Assembly (NCBI GenBank): GCA_958299035.1
Contig: CATQJL010000001.1
Span: forward strand, 81,965,071 to 82,029,070
Length of the DNA stretch: 64,000 nt
Reading direction: 5' to 3'
DNA from: Cylicocyclus nassatus
Taxonomy: Eukaryota > Nematoda > Chromadorea > Rhabditida > Strongylidae
The translations under genes and the position numbers were made by a program. Within the stretch, counting starts at the first letter, position 1; each line of letters begins with the position of its first letter. The notes below the pieces were generated by a model. It did not search any database. It saw nothing but the letters and a program-made list of their open reading frames with translations, and was not told where the DNA came from. Below, one piece after another: positions 46,661-58,594 of this stretch.

Positions 46661-47110
46661 TTATAATGGTTTTATCATAGACAATGGCTTTATGATAGCG
46701 TTATTTCCTTGAGGAACCTGTTCGCAACGAATATGTACAAGAGGATTAGATGGAAAATTAGCACCGATAGCGGTAAGAATCTGCAAAATACGAGTGCTGT
46801 CCATTGATCTCTGTAGAATCACATAGTTTTCGCATTTTGGAAAAAAGTCGATTTGGCTCAGGACCATAACGTCAAGTGGGCTAGGAGAAGAATGGTCCAT
46901 CGAGTATGAGACGATCACTGAAATTTATGTATGTAGACTATTTTGCCTATTTTTGGCCAAGCAATTTGGAAATTTACGCACTTTTTGTGTTAAAAGATGA
47001 TGCAATGGCGAGTTCGAGTGATCTATCAGGCCTTCGGAAAAGATCGCCGATCACTGAACGCTTCTCACCATCCTTCAGATAAGATACCTCAAAACGAGAC
47101 GCTGCATTGT
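46661..47110 (-). pseudogene. Duplicated gene fragment, copy B, function unknown
   Basis: Minus strand: an upstream block with SYLKDGEKRSVIGDLFRRPD then SLELAIASSFNTKS (about 46985-47095), a gap of about 75 bp that could be an intron (possible acceptor ATTTCAG near 46922), then an open frame through LDVMVLSQIDFFPKCENYVI and TAIGANFPSNPLVHIRCEQV (46661-46918). Both blocks match copy A at 26580-27060. More intact than copy A. Not recognised. Confidence 0.4.
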
Positions 47111-47200
47111 CGTCCAGAACTGCAATACTAAGAAAGCTCGCTTAAATGTCTACCCTACGGGTATTTGGTTTTACAGTACTGCTCGTATTTTTTGGAAAAC

Positions 47201-47740
47201 GACGCACAGTCGCCCAATTCATGTGAGATCACCGTAGCGTGGCCATATCTCGCTTCAGAGTGGACGAACTCTCAATCCAAAGGCCCCCCGAGAATGGGTC
47301 GCGAAATTTTCAAAAGTTACTTATATGGGTTATAAAAATGTGCAAGTGACTTGTTTATACTTGTAAATATAAAATAATCTTTGAAATTTTTTAAAAATTC
47401 AAATTAGCCTTGTAAAAAAAATTTTTCGAGGGCGTGGCTGACGCCACGCCCCTTTTTCCAGATTTTAGTAGTTGGGGACCCGCGAAAATTTTGAGAAGCA
47501 TCTTTAAAATATTTTCGGAGTGCGTGGCTAAAGTCACGCACCTTCATTCGGAAAAATTTTTTGTCGCCCCCCCCCCCCCGAGCGGAAATTCTGTGTACGC
47601 CGCTGACTCCTATATATAAAAAGATGCTTCGAGCCGAGCTGACAATGAGTCGAATGGTGCCCTTGGATCAACGATTCTCCCACTCTGAAGCGAGATATGG
47701 CCACGTTACGGTGATATCACACGAATCGGGCGACTGTGTG
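47201..47740. mobile_element. Terminal-inverted-repeat element, superfamily unknown
   Basis: CAGTCGCCCAATTCATGTGA followed by GATCACCGTAGCGTGGCC and ATATCTCGCTTCAGAGTGG on the left recurs inverted at about 47675-47738. Arms about 65 bp. The interior has two GTGGCT-centred short palindromes (GCGTGGCTGACGCCACGC near 47432). No target duplication identified. Confidence 0.6.
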
Positions 47741-48447
47741 TCATTTCCTCAAAAAAAAAACGAGCATATGTTTTATGTTTATTTTTGTTTTTGTTTGTTT
47801 GTTATGTTTTGTTATGTTTGTTTTTTGTGTGTTTTTTATGTTTTGTATATGTTTTACACGACTGACCATTTCTTTTATTCACAAACACTACTTTGGTTTT
47901 GTTTCACTTTAGCATGGGAATGAGTTGCAGCATTATCGACATTGAAGCCTAAGTTTCCTTATAGGGGGGGGGGGAGGGGATGGAAAAAATTTACTAGGTC
48001 CTTATCATAAAATAACGTCAGAAACAAAATAGGATGACAAGTTGCGAAACTGTTTCATTGCATTGCCTCCCAAGACTGAATACAAAATCGCGCATTTTTT
48101 AATCTGTATAACATATAGAACAGAATGCTTCCGAGGGACTGATAAATTTCCAGGATTACCAAAGACAAAAACCCAACTTTTCTCACTTTTCAACAACATT
48201 AATCTTCTTGAAAGATCCGAGCAGCATCACTTTTCGTGGTAGGAAGAGTAGGTCATATGTGCAGTAACCTCAACTGCTTCCAAGTATTTCAAGTAAAGTC
48301 CACTATTTATTTAATTTGTGATGATGATTATCTCGCTTCATTTGATATCATGAAGATGTTGTAACATGATTACTAAAATTAGCATCTTGCCTTTGCAGTA
48401 CGCCTATATGACTTCTGATTCAAATGCACACAGACTGTTTTCTTGTA
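47741..48447. other. Low-complexity and gene-free interval
   Basis: TTTTG/TGTTTTATG-rich stretch at 47765-47865 and a run of G near 47965; the 120-codon frame through it is low-complexity and not a gene. Confidence 0.5.
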
Positions 48448-48648
48448 TTAGAAAGTATCGTAATATCGTTGAAGTGCGCTGAATGAATGCGCTTTTAACA
48501 TTGCTAGCATCCAAAAGTATTGTGACGGGGATGTAGCTGGCAAGTACACTGACTCCGTCGAACAATAGCTGCTTATGGAAACATCGGGCATATTAATGTT
48601 GTTCTCCATGATTAAGAATGGTCCTTTATTTGTTTTCAATTGGTACAA
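48448..48648 (-). other. Short open frame, possible exon
   Basis: Minus-strand frame with VYLPATSPSQYFWMLAMLKA and SFSALQRYYDTF before a stop. The spacing (a valine-rich strand, a P-S-x-Y-F-W turn, then a helix ending YY) recalls the start of a Tudor domain, but this is a guess from one exon-size piece. It lies 280 bp downstream of the secreted-protein gene on the same strand and may be unrelated. Confidence 0.2.
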
Positions 48649-48929
48649 CCAGTAACATACACAGCTCGCAATTACTGGAAAAAAATTTTGAATAGGTATG
48701 TGAAAATTTTGAGAAAGTTGAATACGTTTGAGGCAGATGCCGCTCTATTCTGGTCAGTTGCACAAGCATAAACCGTATGCCTGATTACAAGTGCAAGAGG
48801 TCAGAATAAAAACCTCCTCATGGCAAAAAGTTTTTTCTTTAGGGCGCAGAGGGAACTGCCTAAACCATAGGCAACCATTGGCATAAAGTGAGATGGCATT
48901 TGACATGCCCTCCGCAAAAACTTCTTACA

Positions 48930-49881
48930 TTAGACGCCACTCATATAATTTTCCATCATTTCCTTGATAGGAAACTGCACTTTCCAACAAAATGCGCAAT
49001 TTCGATCTAAGAGTGCAACGAACTTCAAACTTACATTCCATTTTCATACAAGAAATCTGTGGTTCACCGCGAAGAACTGAAGCAAGTGATTTCCGTACTG
49101 GTAAGGGCTGTCCGTTCGCCAGGAGATTTATATCCTGAAAGATAAACTGTGAATCACCTAGTTTAGAAACACATATTTGTTAACGTCTGAGTATGCTTTC
49201 AGATTTAATGTGCGCGCCAACACGACCGCGTCGCAGCAATGGACGCAATCTATGCATTGAGTGAGTCAATCAATGGCATTGACCTTCTCCTAGCAGGTTT
49301 TATTTGTAAATGATGCTTCGCAAGCAAATTATGTAATCAGTAAAAAAACAAGCTTGCGCTTACGCATTTATGGGTATCAAAAAACCTCCGATTAAGCAAA
49401 AGTTTTCTAATATTTTAAATTTATACCCACCTCGTCTAAGTCAGCCAGTACTGTCTGCGCCCATTTTTTGCTCACATGAGTAACATGCCAAGAACCACTC
49501 AAAATGGGAGCAGGAATGGATGGTGGGCAAGTATTGAAATACTGAAACATAAACTCTGTGACTCTTCAGCTTTAGAGAGCCATACCAAACTTATCTCACC
49601 TCCCCTAGTGACTTGATAGCATAGGCGGATTTGTCGTCTAGCGAGAAAGCTATGCCAGGATTGTTCACGACATCGTTGGAAGTGGGGATGTGCAAGCTGT
49701 AGAGAGCCTGGACGGAATCAACAGTGAAAGATCAATGATCCTGCGATTATTGATGAAAATACAGCCTTACCCTCTCTCCCATATCTCGCGCTGTTAAAAG
49801 GACATTCCGTATAAATCCTTCTACAGAGTCAATGCTCAGCGAGGGAATAAACAAGTGGAAGAGAACTAGTAACAACTTCAT
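48930..49881 (-). CDS. Secreted protein, family unknown (5 exons, 168 aa)
   Basis: Five exons on the minus strand: 49881-49771, 49707-49600, 49541-49431, 49134-49035 and 49006-48930 (TAA). Donors are GTAAGG, GTGAGA, GTGGGT and GTAAGT; acceptors include TTTCAG and CTCTTAG; introns are 63, 58, 296 and 28 bp. All junctions keep frame. The last, 28-bp intron is unusually short and is the weakest point. The start gives a clear signal peptide, MKLLLVLFHLFIPSLS, with likely cleavage after it. The mature part (about 152 residues) has cysteines in YFNTCPP, ISCMK and RNCAFCWKV and a hydrophilic middle. No domain recognised. The regular exons and intact frame argue for a live gene. Likely exported; function not inferred. 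Alternative: the 3' end may use further exons if the fourth intron differs. Confidence 0.75.
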
Positions 49882-52800
49882 GAACCATAGAGTGAGAGCA
49901 AGTCAGCTTATACTAAATGAACATCAATTGCATTCAGTTGTGAAACTTCAAAAATTGTATAACTTAAACATAACATGGAAACATATTAGGCAAATAAGCG
50001 AGTGATAGACAAATGTGCGGGCAAAAAAATATTAGTTTGGCTAATACATAAGTTCGGTCGAAGAAGTAAGAAACCCCAATTTTGTCATAGTGCGCAAATA
50101 TGGGAAAATTTGGCTTTTTGGTAAAAGAATTGTTATTCGCTAAATAGAGAGTATTCCTCCATATCCAAATACCAAGTTGCTGTTCTTTATATTCCATTAC
50201 AGCATGAAAACGAAGCTTAGGAAGTCAAAGAATTGAGCTTTTGGAAATTTAGCCATTTTGAGGCATAACTGTCTCTACCAAAGATAGAATATCCTGAATA
50301 CTTGGCATGTGATAGAAGAAGATTTGCGCTACTTACAAAAAAAATCATGGATAGGAAGCAACAAGAAAATTTCTGTGAAGATTTGCGTGCCAAAACGAGC
50401 TTATTTTTAGATGACCAGTAATTCTCAGTGACAATTACCAGACTCAAAACGATTCATTCGATTTTGGGTACATTTACGATGGTTAAACTTAGCAAAATAA
50501 ATTTTTAAGTACCTACTTCTCTAGTAATCGAGTACTAGAAAAAAATGTCCACCACTTGTTTTTGATTCCTTGTTTTATAAGGAACATTTTTATTTCTTAC
50601 GAGTCAAGTGATGGTCACTTTTTGAAGATTACGCTTTACTAGCTTGAGAGAATATCTATGGTTTTTGGAGGGAAAGAACTGACTGGGTTAACTTTTTTTT
50701 TACTTCAGTGAGCAAAGAAGATGAAAATATTAGCTAGTTGACTGCTCTGAGTCGAAACTTTGCATTTATAAGGAATTTGTAGTTTGTAACCAAAAATGAG
50801 GTACATTCATCAATGCGGCAGTTTAGTGAGTAGGGCAAGGAAGATTCACCTAACCCGTGACATATATAGCTAAGCGCCTCAACAAAGTGGTATGACTATA
50901 GAAAGCTAGAAAAACCGCTTTCATTGGCAAAAACATTGACGTAACGAAAACAACGATACTGCCAAGCAATTTTAAGTGCACTAGGGCCGACCTTGGCAGT
51001 GTATGTTATAATTGCTGTGCGGATATACGTGTGTAGATCGGGACTAGTTCAAACGCAGCCAATCTCGGATCAAATGCGCTTAGCGTAATCATCGTTTTTT
51101 CGCGTTTCTAGTCTACCCCTATAGTACGAAAAAACAAGTTCTCGACTTGTTTTTTCTCTTGTTTTTTTTGGCTGATGAACGAAAAAAATGACGAAAAGTT
51201 CATAAGCAGTAGGGCGCGCGGGTAGAAGAAATTAAGGTTTCTAAAGATTTTTGTAATCTGTCGAGCATACAATGCAGCAATGAACTGCCCACACTGATTT
51301 TTTTTGGTTTTCCTCATGTTTTTCTTTTTGCTACAATAGAGACTTTTATTTATTAAGAACTGAGTTAGCCAGCGAAGAAAGCAGGAGTAATTGGCTCTAT
51401 CAGAACCTCGCAAATGGGATACTGAGCATTTTAGAAAACTTATATCCCTTATTATTAGAGAAAGAACCCCTAACACTAAATCAACAAATCGGCAAATCTT
51501 TGTAATTGTGGTTGTATGCAGTCAGCTCACAGTGGCTTCCCAAAAATGGAAGAAATTTTGGAGAGATGTTTTTGACAAGTAAATTAGTGGTATGATGTCA
51601 CCCTGAGCGACCAAATCTTTATGAACGAAAAAAGTAGGATTTTGATGTAGACATAGACATATCATGAAACGGAAATTCCCCAAATTCGTCATATTTTTGA
51701 AGAAAAGAGATAGACAGAGCACAGACCTAGTTCCTAATCAAGCATCAAAATAATAAAATTTTCCGTTGAAGTACAGAGTTTGTCAGACCACCATAACAAC
51801 CATAACTTTTTTGAAAATTTCTTTATTATCAAATGAGACTTGTAGCTTCCTGCATAAATATACCTGTCCTACACAAGAACAATTTTTTTAAACTTTTGCG
51901 AATATTTTGGGCAGATCTCAGGCTCATTTTACCTATTTTGAACTCTCTATAAATATCCTCGAAAGCCCACAGAAAATCTAAAAACGTAAAATAAGAGTGA
52001 AAAAATTTCAAAAGGTGAAAAAAACAGCGGAAATTGAGCTTCTTTACAGAATCGTCCTTGTAGTAACTTATGTCGACAAGGAGAGGATACCATTATCTCG
52101 AAAACCAGAAAGAATTTCATTCACTAGACGCGCTATAAACACTGATTCCAAATCTGTTTTTCTTTTCTGCGGAACAATCCGAAAACACTTATGAGCGTTC
52201 AAAAGTCTGAATTTACTAGTGGGAGGCATAGAATCAGCAAATAGCTTCACAAAAAAGCGTAAGCGCCTTTCCACTGGCTATATTTCTTCCTTGTAGTCAA
52301 ACACACTTGATAACTATTGATTTCTTATTTTCAGTTGTGTTCGCACAGCTTTGCGCATTTTATGTCAGGGCTTGACAAATTTGAACATTCAAATTTGCTT
52401 CGCATGTATACACTACACTGTACACTTAAGAATGCTCAAAAGTGTTCATAAGTGCTTCGCTTTCCAACGCTCATAACTTCTTTCGAAGAATTTTTCCGCA
52501 GAAATAAAAAGCAGATTCGGAATCAGCGTTGAAGGCGCATCTACCGATATACATCCCTTTTGGTTTGCCAGATCACATTGGTATCCTTTCCTTATAAGGT
52601 GAAAACGACGCTAATGGTTAGTCTTATCTCCGTATATCCCAAGCATAGCTTCGTAAAGTTTTCAGTTTTTTTAGAGAAAAATTATAACATTATATAATAT
52701 ATTATAACAATATAACAATATATATAACAATATTTCATATATAAATAATCGTACTCATGTCCGCGCCTGTACAAGGGTCCTTATTTGTCGCAAATGACAG

Positions 52801-54240
52801 CAGGGACCGCCCTTTTTCGGCGACATATATGTAGTCTTCTACCCGTTCGCTAGTAACAATAAATCAATATAACAATATAATAACTTTTTCTACCTGACAA
52901 TCCCCAAAAATTGTAAACATATCAAAAATAAACACGCCTTGCCAGCTTTAGAGAATTGCAGTTCACACGAGCATACCGAAAAATTGAGATTTCCTTACAG
53001 ATATGCTTAAAATAAATTAAAATGTTTGTTCAGCTCTACATAATGAACTGCACGCCAAGATTGGACATAGCTGAGTCAATATGACTCACTTCCCTACGTT
53101 CTCTCTCCTTATACAAAGTGTTTACGTGTATATACAACTGAACAATTTCGGCTTGAACTTCGTATTTACAAAGAGATCCTACAACAGATATACTAGTAAC
53201 TGGTTCAAAATCTATGACTAATGCGGCTAAGCAGAGCTAGTATAGCTGGGTATGTCTGGCTGCTGCTACGTGCAATTGCACAACATCGTATTCCGCCGCA
53301 ATCAAAAAGATAAGTCGCACTTTTTGAGCATTTATCATTTCAATTTTCTTCATTATTTGATAAGTTTTGTTTAGAAATATCAGCACTGCTGTCTTACGGC
53401 TAATGAGAGTTTAACAAGGTCATTTCCTCCTTTCAATTTTCTAAAAAATACAAAATCTCACATCTCGTAACTTACGCACGGATCTCTACTGACTGCTGAT
53501 CAGAAAAACCACTCTGTAGCAAACTTTTATCACGGAACAGTGTGATTATTCATAGCTTAATGTTTCTTTCTGTATTTCGTAAGACTAAAGTAGTAAGCTT
53601 TCAAGCACACATTATGAAATCGTTGCCATCAAGTTGGAAAGTGCATGGAAATGATTTCTAACGTGTGAACAGAATGGCACGTACCGCTCGCTGAACAAAG
53701 CACCTGTTCAATGAGGAAGCTTCAGTGTGAATACAGGGCATCCTGCTATGCTCTTACCCGTTTCAATGGTTCAATCGAATTTCTCTTGCGTGCTCCAAGT
53801 CAAACGTGTGCTTCAATGACGCCGCCCGCTTGCCGGGGACGCGTAGCGGTTGTTTTTTTTTAACGAAAAGTTCCGCCGCCCGTTGACTGCTTTTCTTTTT
53901 CCTGTCTGTTTGTGATTCTTCTTTCATTTTTATTGTCTTACATTCGATATTTGCTGTATTTTAACTAATGCCTTCTGTATCGTAAAGCATCTCGTTAGCT
54001 TTTTTGAAGTCTGTCTTTTCTTGGAGTCTGCTAGGTAATTTTAGCTTGCTTTTCGCAAGAAATCTGAGGAAGGTCAATTTTTGCAGTCTTTTTGATCTTG
54101 TTGGGATTGAAGTAAGAATCATCCTATTGCCACTGACATTGAATATTTTGAGTAGGGGGTCTCAGTTTGATTCGCAAACTCCTATTGCTTCTAGTCAAGT
54201 GAATATCCCTTCATCCTACGCAAACCATTCACAGCAAGTT
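49882..54240. other. Long gene-free interval, nothing firmly recognised
   Basis: AT-rich. Contains a TATAACAATATA-type low-complexity patch at 52680-52740 and 52855-52885, and a GC-rich patch at 53818-53845 (CGCCGCCCGCTTGCCGGGG) about 430 bp before the CNPPD1-like start, which could be promoter-associated. Frames of 60-122 codons show no domains. Confidence 0.4.
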
Positions 54241-54248
54241 TCCATGAC

Positions 54249-54258
54249 TTTCTTGCAG
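54249..54258 (+). promoter_or_regulatory. Probable trans-splice (spliced-leader) acceptor
   Basis: TTTCTTGCAG lies ten bases before the ATG of the CNPPD1-like gene, with no in-frame coding upstream. In nematodes this arrangement is typical of spliced-leader addition; a normal upstream 5' UTR exon is the alternative. Confidence 0.5.
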
Positions 54259-54268
54259 ATCGAAGGCC

Positions 54269-56032
54269 ATGGCTCCGCAGTTTCCAGATTTCAGAAGAGT
54301 ACGGAGAAGGATTCGAAGGACCCTGTGTTATGGATCTAAACAACCGCAATCAATCAATTTGCCCCTTTCCGGTACGCGTGATTTTCTTGACATATGTTTT
54401 TTTAATCTCTTTACTTCATCAGTCACCGCGAAGTTGATCTTTCAATATAGTATTCGATTAGTGAATACATTCGTAAAAGAGGCTTTGTTCTCATTTTTGA
54501 TCTATTTTTTAAGCTAAGACTAAAGTTTGTAGGAGAATGGTAACTTGGGTTTACTCAGGTACGCTGAACGGCAAGCCGTCATGAATTTTCTTTTAGAACT
54601 CGTTGTGGATTACTTCAACAAACAGTCCCCTTTTGACTACATGAAACCGGAAACGTCAGCGAGCATAGGATCACGAGGATATGCCGATCCGTGTACGCTC
54701 GTCGTAGCCATGGTCTATCTTGATCGGCTGAGGGTTAATGACAAGGTTTGCCCTCCAGAATTTTTTTTACAAGGCGCCACCTTATTTTTTTATTGAAGGC
54801 ATGGTTTGAGTCTTCCGACCCCACTGATCTCTATCTACCGGCGCTTGTGCTCGCTTCCAAATTTCTTCACGATTCGGACACCTATGACAGAGCAACAAAT
54901 GCCGACTGGGCGGAAGCTGCTAACATCTCGAACCAGCATTTAAACCAATTAGAATGGGAATTTGTTCAAAGAATGGTGAGCTGTCTTTGATCTCTTTTTT
55001 ACCAGTTTGTCTGTTGGTGCGAGTAAAAGTTCTTTTTGACTATAATGCTGAAAGAGATTTGTGCAATGTGTTTACATACTTATTCGTAAAATTCTCAACT
55101 TTCATTGAAGTGTTATCAGAGGTTGGAAATAGTGTTGGTCCTACTTTGAGTTGCTTTTTTGAATTGTCTTTTCATAACTACATTGCGCAGAATTCCGTAA
55201 CTGCACAAAAACTCTTATGTATAGCATTGGCGGAAGATATCTCATTTTTGACGAAAAGATTATGCAAGAAGACAATTTCTTCTGGGGGGAGGGGAGGGGG
55301 TGCGATCTTTTGCTTCTTTGTATCATAGTGCAAGAAGAAATTTTGTGTGGCTAGCTTGCGTGGGAAAACTTCCCTACCAATTTTTGAGAACCACTAAATT
55401 AAATGGGTTTACCAGATTTTGTATGCATGAAATGGAAGATATAACCTTCTACTACTGTAGTCAATGTTCCTCCTTTTTAGAATTGGAATGTCATGGTTGG
55501 CCAAGCCGAATTTGATAAATGGTTGACGTTTTTCGAGCACTGGGTGGCTAATGATTTCGTCACAAAGAATGGTTTCTGTACGTATAATGAAATTCTCCAG
55601 CTCAGCTCTTCTTTTCCTTTGATATCAATGCTCCAAGCTGTTGTTTCCTTCTTTGGGCTAATGACTGCAGTTTATACTTTCTCTGTTATGTCCCTCTTCG
55701 CTATCCCTTGTGCTTTGTCATCTTGGAAAGCCCCAGTTGCCGAAAACCATACAGTTATTCCTCTGCCGTGCATTGCTCCTATCCCTCTTGATGTCGAAGA
55801 TACTCGTATCCCTTCAGTTTCTCATGATGATTTTATAGAAGATTTTGCTACAGATTCATATGAAAACGCGCCTAAAATGTGGAACTTTAGTGTAGAAGAA
55901 CCTCCTTGTCATGATGATAACGAAACATATGACTACATGGCTCATAAAATTGAACGGTTCCCTGATCGCTGTTTAGGTCTCGTCAGCTCCTTCTCTGAAT
56001 ACTATCCGCCTTTTATTCACATGGTTTCTTGA
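54269..56032 (+). CDS. CNPPD1: CNPPD1-like protein (cyclin Pas1/PHO80 domain-containing protein 1), 4 exons
   Basis: Exons: 54269-about 54375, 54559-54745, 54799-54975, 55481-56032; introns 2 and 3 are 53 and 505 bp. The N-terminus RRIRRTLCYG matches the ARIRRRLYYG start of animal CNPPD1. The cyclin-type fold follows: DPCTLVVAMVYLDRLRVND, then SSDPTDLYLPALVLASKFLH and LNQLEWEFVQRMNWNV, corresponding to the family's SSSDLFLISMMVASKYLYD and LNALERGFLSAMDW. After the fold a hydrophobic segment (ISMLQAVVSFFGLMTAVYTF) is the membrane span also seen in animal members, then an acidic tail. Length about 340 residues against about 410 in human. Molecular role is poorly known; family membership is inferred from sequence only. 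The exon 1/2 junction is uncertain: the obvious GTACGC donor at 54372 puts exon 2 out of frame; a GC donor at 54376 restores frame. Confidence 0.85.
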
Positions 56033-56158
56033 GACTGATTTTCAGGTTTGGTACATAGTGAGTACTTCTGTTGCTCTTTTAGTTCTTTACTGAGACATCA
56101 CAGAATACATGCTTGATTTATGGTTTCTATACTCGTGTGGAATGAGAATCTGATATAG

Positions 56159-56164
56159 AATAAA
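56159..56164 (+). terminator. Polyadenylation signal AATAAA
   Basis: Canonical AATAAA 127 bases after the stop of the CNPPD1-like gene. Confidence 0.6.
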
Positions 56165-56840
56165 TTGCTTTGGTAGAATCAGTTGTCCACGCTTTGATTG
56201 CGGATTCTAAGGTGGTTTAGAGATTGCCAAGCGACTGTAGGATTGACGAAAAATGAGTTGGGCAGTTCCTAAGTATGCCGCCTTTATCAGTAGAGTATTC
56301 GAGGGGTCTACACAAATTTTTTTCAGGGCGAAGGGCGCGGCTTTGGGCGCACTTTTCAAAAAAATTTGGATGCATCCCAGATCCCAGTTTCAAGCGAGCC
56401 CTACGAAAAATTTCCTTCTACGGAGCTAATTTCAGTCTTTGGAAATCAAAAAAAAACATTCTAATTTATCTACACGTAATTCCGCAGTTTTATAACTCTT
56501 TTTGCTAACTTCAAAAAGCAGAACACCAGTACTGACACAACACCTATCCCATCCACTCCCTTTCCCTTTTGCCCACTTCTACTTTACCCTCACTGTGAGT
56601 GTTGGGTTAAGATGATATAAAGGCTCTCCCCCCCCCCCCCCACCCGCGCATATTGTTCCATTATTCATATTTGTTTATTGACTGGTATCAGGTCTGCGCA
56701 ATCTCTCCTCATTTCACAGCTAGGACCCAATCTGACTCAGAATTTTCTAGATCACTAGAGCAGGTGTCTCCGGAAATAGCTTTTCTGAAGTTTTCTTTTC
56801 CAAGTTCTTCCTCACCTAAATGCATCATTCGCATCTCATC
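56165..56840. other. Gene-free interval with a poly-C run
   Basis: A C-run at about 56628-56641 and a pyrimidine-rich segment; nothing else recognised. Confidence 0.4.
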
Positions 56841-56842
56841 AT

Positions 56843-57592
56843 GTCAGACAACTGACCGGAACTTCCGCAGAACGTTTGGGAAACTTCCGCCGGGTTACCT
56901 GCGGAAGTTCCCGTTTTTAACACGTTTCGGACCGCGAAATCGCGCGCGGCGAAAAAGAGTGCACTTTCAGCCGTTAGCCAACATAGGGAACTTATTTCGA
57001 AGGCTATGTGCTACATCTGTAATCAGCATTTCACATAAGTCCCATCCACAAAGTTCTGAGTGAATTCGAAGTGTTTAAATTTTGTCGCTTGGGAAGGACT
57101 TCTGTGCTTTCCTGAAAGATAGGAACAAGAACTCAGTTTCTGGTAATATCCAAAAGTATCTATGTTGTAAACGGTACGCATCAGTATTGAAACTACGGTT
57201 ATTCTCTTTGATATCGAAGCAAAGAAAAGTTGCGACGTCGCACGCGTCGTTCGCGTTGCCGCGCTTCGTTGCAACTGATGTTCGATTTGTGCTCATATCT
57301 CCTAAACGAATATTGATGGCACGACATTACAGAGTCAGTTGAAAAGTAGAAGCTTAAGCCCTTGACTTGATAATCTTGAACTAAAAGAAAATTTCCTGTA
57401 AACATTAAAAAGATCCTTCAAAGCAGCGTGCTGCACCATGTGCAGCACCGGTCCGAAACGTGTTAACTAGTCTGGCATGAAAATCCCGCGGAAGTTCCCA
57501 TTTTCAATGCTCCCACCTTTGCAATAATAGACAAAACCCTGCGGAACCGCTGTTCGTTTGTTCTGCGGAAGTTCCGGTGAAATGTCTGAAAT
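56843..57592. mobile_element. TIR element with GCGGAAGTTCC palindromes
   Basis: TCAGACAACTGACCGGAACT and the inverse of TCAGACATTTCACCGGAACT mark the ends; AACTTCCGC/GCGGAAGTT words recur three times in each arm, and AACACGTTTCGGACCG occurs inverted at 56919 and 57450. Arms about 100-150 bp, centre about 500 bp. No target duplication resolved. Frames crossing it on both strands are not supported. Confidence 0.6.
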
Positions 57593-58165
57593 ACTACAAA
57601 ATAAGGGCTGGAGATTATACTGCCTGCTAAACTTCTCAAACATACTGCACGGGAAATTTGTGTACTCCTCCAAAATATCTTGACGTATGAGAGTCTCTCC
57701 TTCCATATTTTGCCGACATCAATCCCAAAATTTGTCCTAACTCTCATGCATTTCTACTGCGCTGGCCTTCAAGGCCCTACAGTGGTTATACCCTAATTAG
57801 ACGTTGCTTCAGAATCTGCAGAATTCTTGCTGTTCAAAAATTCCTCTCATTTCTTTGGTCCTTCAAAGTCTCGCTTGCAAGTACACGATACTCAATAATT
57901 GAACATTGCAATCTGCCTTGTAGGCCAACCGAACAGCAGCCAGTGTTGGGTGTAAAGTCAAATTCCGGAGATATGTGAAATAAACAAAAGCCTGAAAGCT
58001 ACAATGGCATATGCATCATTCATTGCATAGCGTACCCCTCTTATGGTAGGATCTGTAGTCACTGCAGCTTTTCAAAGGATGTCAACCCACTTTTGCAGGA
58101 TTCTAGTTCTTCCGAACTGAGCAGGTTGAAAGAACCTGGATATAACTCACCACCCGAGTAAGTGG
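57593..58165. other. Gene-free interval, nothing recognised
   Basis: No coding or paired repeats seen before the family P copies. Confidence 0.4.
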
Positions 58166-58170
58166 TAACC

Positions 58171-58330
58171 TTTGATTCAAACGGCTTCACGGCTGGAAGG
58201 CGTGGCTTTGTGACCTCATTCGACCCGCTCGCGCCCGCAACGCATCTCTGTCGCGCACGTGCTGTCTGATTATTGTCGCCTTGATTAGGTCACGTTGCCC
58301 CTCCTTCCAGCCAAACCAGTTGAATCAAAG
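58171..58330. mobile_element. MITE family P, copy 2
   Basis: TTTGATTCAAACGGCTTCAC start and CCAGTTGAATCAAAG end, TAACC before it; the right flank AGTGC no longer matches. Interior GC-rich with CGCGCACGTGC. Confidence 0.7.
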
Positions 58331-58594
58331 AGTGCTTCAGCCTTATTCTGAATTTCACTATTATAAAACCGTACAGTAAGAAGTAGGAAGTCAGAGCTAT
58401 AGAATGAAATCACATGGTTTTTGGAACATCAGTGCAAAATACATACGCTGTTCATCATTTGAGATGAACTTATAAGCTGTCCACTGCCAGCTTCACACTA
58501 CCGGCTGCAAACCCATGACTTTCGCCACAGAAGATACCTTTTGGCCAACAGTCGACGTGAATTTGCTGTTCACAGGCGATGCTCAGAACTAACC

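Larger units (their letters stand above)
37680..47120 (+). repeat. Segmental duplication, copy B (partner 20.6-27.1 kb)
   Basis: Direct copy of copy A interrupted by its own insertions: two abutting TA elements (37928-39283), about 830 bp of extra sequence (39330-40160), a mariner-like element carrying a hAT-like element (41008-43336) and a 172-bp MITE (43439-43610). Markers shared with copy A include AAAGCGCGGTCATTTGTACT (40500 and 21607) and TGTGCATTCCTTCAGTG (43756 and 24463). Confidence 0.75.

Noticed and set aside
47561..47923. 120-codon plus-strand frame with many F, V, C, Y residues
   Set aside because: Produced by a TTTTG-rich low-complexity stretch and a poly-C run.
51108..51476. 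122-codon minus-strand frame
   Set aside because: Lysine- and phenylalanine-rich, no domain, no splice context, in AT-rich DNA.
52377..52400. CAGGGCTTGACAAATTTG, which looks like a hAT left end
   Set aside because: No inverted partner and no 8-bp repeat of the preceding bases found downstream.
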